Origin: Paulinella micropora
Lineage: Eukaryota > Cercozoa > Imbricatea > Euglyphida
NCBI GenBank assembly: GCA_009731375.1
Contig: BJOX01000240.1
Location: 422,696 to 472,200 of the forward strand
Reading direction: 5' to 3'
Length of the DNA: 49,505 nucleotides
Every line of letters begins with the position of its first letter. Position 1 is the first letter of the stretch. Positions 43,661 to 49,505 of this stretch are shown in pieces. The translations under genes and the position numbers were made by a program. A model generated the notes under the pieces. That model was given only the letters and a program-made list of their open reading frames with translations. It was not told where the DNA came from and did not search any database.

Positions 43661-43925
43661 ATATTGATGTATGGATGTGAAAGGATGGATGGATGGATGG
43701 ATGGGCAGACATAATTACGTTAATCAGAGAAGATGGTATTGTTATATATACATAGTTAAAACCTTCGCTCGAAGTCGCTGCGTATAGCTCGACGAGCTCC
43801 ACCGCTCTCTCTACGCCGCCGCCTTTTATGAACGAACGAACGAACGAACGAATGAACGAATGAACGAATGAACGAATGAATGAATGAATGAATGAATTCA
43901 ATGATACTTATATGCATGTGTGTAC

Positions 43926-43964
<39 letters not shown>

Positions 43965-44390
43965 GCGATCTCTCCATTTTTGTTTCTTCTACAATCATAG
44001 CAAATATACAAATACTACCGGATTGTAAGAGCTTTCCCGCGCGTGTGCAATGCTCCCGGTGGTAAGACAAATTGGCAAAGAACGTTGTAAGGACAGCCAA
44101 GCCTAAAGCGAATAATTAAGTTAGTAAGAAAGTAAATGAGTAGTAAATAAATAATGAAAACGAATCAATCAATCAATCAATCAATCAATAAGATGATAAA
44201 TTAATAATGAAAATGAGTAAATAAATACATGAACAAAATAATGAAATAAACCAAGCAACAACATACAGAAAATTAGTCAATCGACATACACACATACATA
44301 CATACATACATCATATACATAAACCTGTACATACCTTGGTCTAGGCCCTGTCGTAAAGGTAAACTGCGCGCGCAACCTATATGTGATATG
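43661..44390. other. unique DNA with short simple repeats
   Basis: GGAT, ACGA/AATGA, GA, AATC and AATA short runs. No gene recognised. Confidence 0.5.
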
Positions 44391-46456
44391 TGATATGTTG
44401 TATGTTATATGCTGTATGTTAAAATATTATTTTATGTTTTATGTTTTATGTCATATGTTATATGTTCTATGGTCCAGGCGCCTGTCGTCAAGGTGAGCTG
44501 CGCGCACAACCTGTCTGTTGTCTGTTGTCTGTTGTATTTTGTATGTTGTATGTTGTATGTTGTCTGTTGTCTGTTGTATGTTGTCTGTTGTATATTGTAT
44601 GTTGTATGTTGTATGTTGTATGTTGTATGTTGTATGTCGTATGTTGTATGTTGTATGTCGTCTGTTGTATGTTGTCTGTTGTATGTTGTCTGTTGTATGT
44701 TGTTATGTTGTATGTTGTATGTTGTATATGTTGTATGTTGTATGTTGTATGTTGTATGTCGTATGTTGTATGTTGTTGTATGTTGCCTGTTGTATGTTGT
44801 CTGGCGTATGTTGTATGTTATCTGTTATCTGTTGTCTGTTGTATGCTGTCTGTTGTATGTTGTCTGTTGAATGTTGTGTATGTTGTATGTTGTATGTTGT
44901 CTGTTGTATGTTATCTGTTGTCTGTTGTATGTTGTCTGTTGTATGTTGTCTGTTGAATGTTGTATATGTTGTATGTTGTATGTTGTATGTTGTATGTTGT
45001 ATGTTGTATGTTGTCTGTTGTCTGTTGTCTGTTGTTGTATGTTGTATGTTATCTGTTGTATGTTGTATGTTGTCTGTTGTCTGTTGTCTGTTGTCTGTTG
45101 AATGTTGTATATGTTGTATCTTGCATGTTGTATGTGGTCTGTTGTATGTCGTCTGTTATATGTTGTATGTTGTGTGTTGTGTGTTGTCGGTTGTATGTTG
45201 TCTGTCATCTGTTCTAGGTTGTCTGTTGTATGTTGTATGTTGTATGTTATCTGTCGTTTGTTGTATCTTGTATATTGTCTGTTGCATGTTGTATGTTGTA
45301 TGTTGTATGTTGTATGTTGTATGTTGTATGTTGCATTTTGTTTGTTGTGTTGTATGTTGTCTGTCTGTTGTCTGTAGTATGTTGTCTGTTGTCTGTTGTA
45401 TGTTGTATGTTTTATGTTTTATGCTTTATGTTGTATGTTGTATGTTGTATGTTGTATATGTTGTATGTTGTATGTTGTATGTTGTATGTTGTCTGTTGTC
45501 TGTTGTATGTTGTCTGTTGTCTGCTTTATGTTGTCTGTTGTCTGCTGTACGCTGTCTGTTGTCTGTTGTATTTTGTATGTTGTCTGTTGCCTGTTGTCTG
45601 TTGTATGTTGTCTGTTGTCTGTTGTATGTTGTCTGTTGTCTGTTGTCTGTTGTATGTTGTCTGTTGTCTGTTATCTGTTGTCTGTTGTCTGTTGTCTGTT
45701 GTATGCTGCATGCTGTCCGTTGTATGTTGTCTGTTGTATGTTGTACATCGTGCGTTGTATGTTGCATGTTGTATGTTTCATGTTGTCTGTTGTATGTTGT
45801 ATGTTGTATGTTGTATGTTATCTGTTGTATATGTTGTATGTTGTATGTTGTATGTTGTCTGTTCTCTGTTGTATGTTGTCTGTTGTATGTTGTCTGTTCT
45901 ATGTTGTATGTTGTATGTTGTATGTTGTCTGTTGTATGTTGTTTATCGTATGTATATTGTATGTTGTCTGTCTGTTGTATGTTGTATATGTTATATGTTG
46001 TATGTTGTCTGTTGTCTGTTGTCTGTTGTATGTTGTATGTTATGTGTTGTATGTTGTGTGTTGTATTTAGTATGTTGTCTGTTGTCTGTCTGTTGTATGT
46101 TGTCTGTTGTATGTTGTATGTTGTCTGTTGTCTGTTGTCTCTTGTATGTTGTCTCTTGTATGTTGTCTCTTGTATGTTGTCTCTTGTATGTTGTATGTTG
46201 TATGTTGTATGTTGTACGTTGTATGTTGTATATTGTATGATGTATGATGTCTGCTGTATGTTGTCTGTTACATGTTGTATGTTCTATGATCTATGTTGTA
46301 TGTTGTACGTTGTCTGTTGTATGCTTTATGTTGACTGTTGTAAGTTGTCTGTGGTATGTTGTATATATACATATATATATATATATAATGCGATAAGTTA
46401 TCTATTATACGGCCAGGCCCTGTCGTAAAGGTAAGCTGCGTGCACAAACTGTATGG
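44334..46456 (+). other. three copies of a GCCCTGTCGTAAAGGTAAGCTGCG motif
   Basis: At about 44342-44372, 44477-44512 and 46416-46450. Each shares cctgtcgt.aaggt.a.ctgc followed by g.gc.caa. Each follows an AG and each contains a donor-like AAG|GT(A/G)A. The middle copy could encode APVVKVSCAHNLSV, but no gene model could be made. Confidence 0.6.
44505..46360. repeat. 1.85-kb heptamer array TTGT(A/C)TG
   Basis: About 260 tandem heptamers, nearly all TTGTATG or TTGTCTG, with occasional dropouts. Because 7 is not a multiple of 3, every plus frame stays open, creating spurious frames of several hundred codons. Confidence 0.95.
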
Positions 46457-46557
46457 ATATACATACATACATACATACATACATACATACAACATGCATA
46501 CATACCTGTTGCTTCAAGCCGAAGCGCCGCCTGCTCCTGCTCAGGAAGTACCTAATA

Positions 46558-46562
46558 ACGAA

Positions 46563-46611
<49 letters not shown>

Positions 46612-46620
46612 GTAATAATA

Positions 46621-46661
<41 letters not shown>

Positions 46662-46700
46662 TAACAAGTAGTAAAAGTAGTAGTAATAATGATGATGATG

Positions 46701-46745
<45 letters not shown>
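46558..46745. repeat. TAA array
   Basis: (TAA)n with TAG and TGA variants immediately before the first F-head at 46746. Confidence 0.92.
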
Positions 46746-46810
46746 GTGCTTCTCTGTCAATGGCTGATGCAAATCTGCACATGCGCCTCCATCGTCTCAC
46801 CCGTGAGGGG
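46746..46810. mobile_element. element F head, copy 1
   Basis: gtgcttctctgtcaatggct through cgtctcacccgtgagggg, then a 948-N gap. Repeated at 48387 and 49436, each time right after a TAA array. Confidence 0.8.
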
Positions 46811-47758
46811 NNNNNNNNNNNNNNNNNNNNNNNNNNNNNNNNNNNNNNNNNNNNNNNNNNNNNNNNNNNNNNNNNNNNNNNNNNNNNNNNNNNNNNNNNN
46901 NNNNNNNNNNNNNNNNNNNNNNNNNNNNNNNNNNNNNNNNNNNNNNNNNNNNNNNNNNNNNNNNNNNNNNNNNNNNNNNNNNNNNNNNNNNNNNNNNNNN
47001 NNNNNNNNNNNNNNNNNNNNNNNNNNNNNNNNNNNNNNNNNNNNNNNNNNNNNNNNNNNNNNNNNNNNNNNNNNNNNNNNNNNNNNNNNNNNNNNNNNNN
47101 NNNNNNNNNNNNNNNNNNNNNNNNNNNNNNNNNNNNNNNNNNNNNNNNNNNNNNNNNNNNNNNNNNNNNNNNNNNNNNNNNNNNNNNNNNNNNNNNNNNN
47201 NNNNNNNNNNNNNNNNNNNNNNNNNNNNNNNNNNNNNNNNNNNNNNNNNNNNNNNNNNNNNNNNNNNNNNNNNNNNNNNNNNNNNNNNNNNNNNNNNNNN
47301 NNNNNNNNNNNNNNNNNNNNNNNNNNNNNNNNNNNNNNNNNNNNNNNNNNNNNNNNNNNNNNNNNNNNNNNNNNNNNNNNNNNNNNNNNNNNNNNNNNNN
47401 NNNNNNNNNNNNNNNNNNNNNNNNNNNNNNNNNNNNNNNNNNNNNNNNNNNNNNNNNNNNNNNNNNNNNNNNNNNNNNNNNNNNNNNNNNNNNNNNNNNN
47501 NNNNNNNNNNNNNNNNNNNNNNNNNNNNNNNNNNNNNNNNNNNNNNNNNNNNNNNNNNNNNNNNNNNNNNNNNNNNNNNNNNNNNNNNNNNNNNNNNNNN
47601 NNNNNNNNNNNNNNNNNNNNNNNNNNNNNNNNNNNNNNNNNNNNNNNNNNNNNNNNNNNNNNNNNNNNNNNNNNNNNNNNNNNNNNNNNNNNNNNNNNNN
47701 NNNNNNNNNNNNNNNNNNNNNNNNNNNNNNNNNNNNNNNNNNNNNNNNNNNNNNNNNN

Positions 47759-47979
47759 CTGGTGTCTGCTGGGTCCTGGGCTATCAACCAGCATATGCGG
47801 AGTTTAAGATCTTTTACGCGCGCAACGACCCTCCTCCCCAGCATCTACCACCAAAGGGTTATGAGTTGGCGTCACAGTTTAACGCCTTGAGGCCATTGGG
47901 CTGGAACTCTGTTTAGCAAGTGTGACTAGGTTTTTTCATCGGGATTTCCCTCAAATATGTCACAGACAACACTCCAAGA
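47759..47979. mobile_element. element E, copy 2, with TAA tail
   Basis: Matches 24002-24220 in kinesin intron 15 with very few changes and ends cactccaag followed by (AAT)n. It may be the 3' end of the element whose head is at 46746. Confidence 0.8.

Positions 47980-49505
<1,526 letters not shown>

Noticed and set aside
44505-46360. Telomeric repeat
   Set aside because: The heptamer resembles plant-type telomere length only. Its sequence lacks the G-run, and unique sequence and elements follow on both sides.
44518-46428. 636-codon open frame rich in Cys, Val, Leu, Tyr
   Set aside because: It is the translation of the TTGT(A/C)TG heptamer; a 7-bp unit without stops leaves all frames open.

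Overview
This is a eukaryotic window. Conserved protein-coding exons, most of them 30-500 bp, have ordinary GT-AG introns, and the introns and intergenic DNA are saturated with microsatellites (TATC, ATAC/TATG, GA, GT, TAA, AAC, TAC and penta-, hexa-, hepta- and nonamer families). I cannot name the organism. The gene families fit an alga, another protist or an invertebrate, and nothing looks prokaryotic. Ten runs of N break the sequence, and almost all of the long open frames are translations of repeats rather than genes.

Layout. (1) 190-3260, plus strand: the last four exons of an Xaa-Pro dipeptidase (prolidase, peptidase family M24), starting upstream of the window. (2) 3261-7213: intergenic; repeats to about 5130, then about 1.7 kb of mostly unique sequence. 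(3) 7214-12300, minus strand: an unrecognised small multi-exon gene, rebuilt here from phase-matched exons. (4) 12497-38450, plus strand: an almost complete, roughly 26-kb kinesin-7 / CENP-E-like gene. About 41 exons give some 2,460 codons: an N-terminal motor with P-loop and switch II, then a very long coiled coil including a 2.9-kb exon of 360-bp tandem repeats, and a short basic tail. Two motor exons are missing and probably lie in assembly gaps. Its start codon is 196 bp from the proposed start of the minus-strand gene, a head-to-head pair. (5) 38451-49505: no confident host gene. There are two possible exons of an unknown gene, a broken retroelement nuclease-like ORF, tandem copies of a dispersed element (family D), a 1.85-kb heptamer array, and element pieces joined by TAA tracts at the right end.

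The most striking signal is not a gene. Exon after exon, in both the prolidase and the kinesin, has truncated decayed copies of its own 5' end in the intron upstream or of its own 3' end in the intron downstream, often with the splice site and usually embedded in microsatellite. I call these exon echoes. They look like short tandem duplications with one breakpoint inside an exon, followed by slippage growth of repeats between the copies. In one place (11 copies upstream of kinesin exon 8) the echo has become a minisatellite; in another, a stop codon and its 3' flank are triplicated. A paralogous pair of segments within the kinesin gives direct evidence that a TATC-repeat intron is present in one copy and absent from the other.

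Functionally the recognised genes are unrelated: a cytosolic dipeptidase, an unknown protein, and a mitotic plus-end motor. Their shared feature is the repeat-driven remodelling of their introns.
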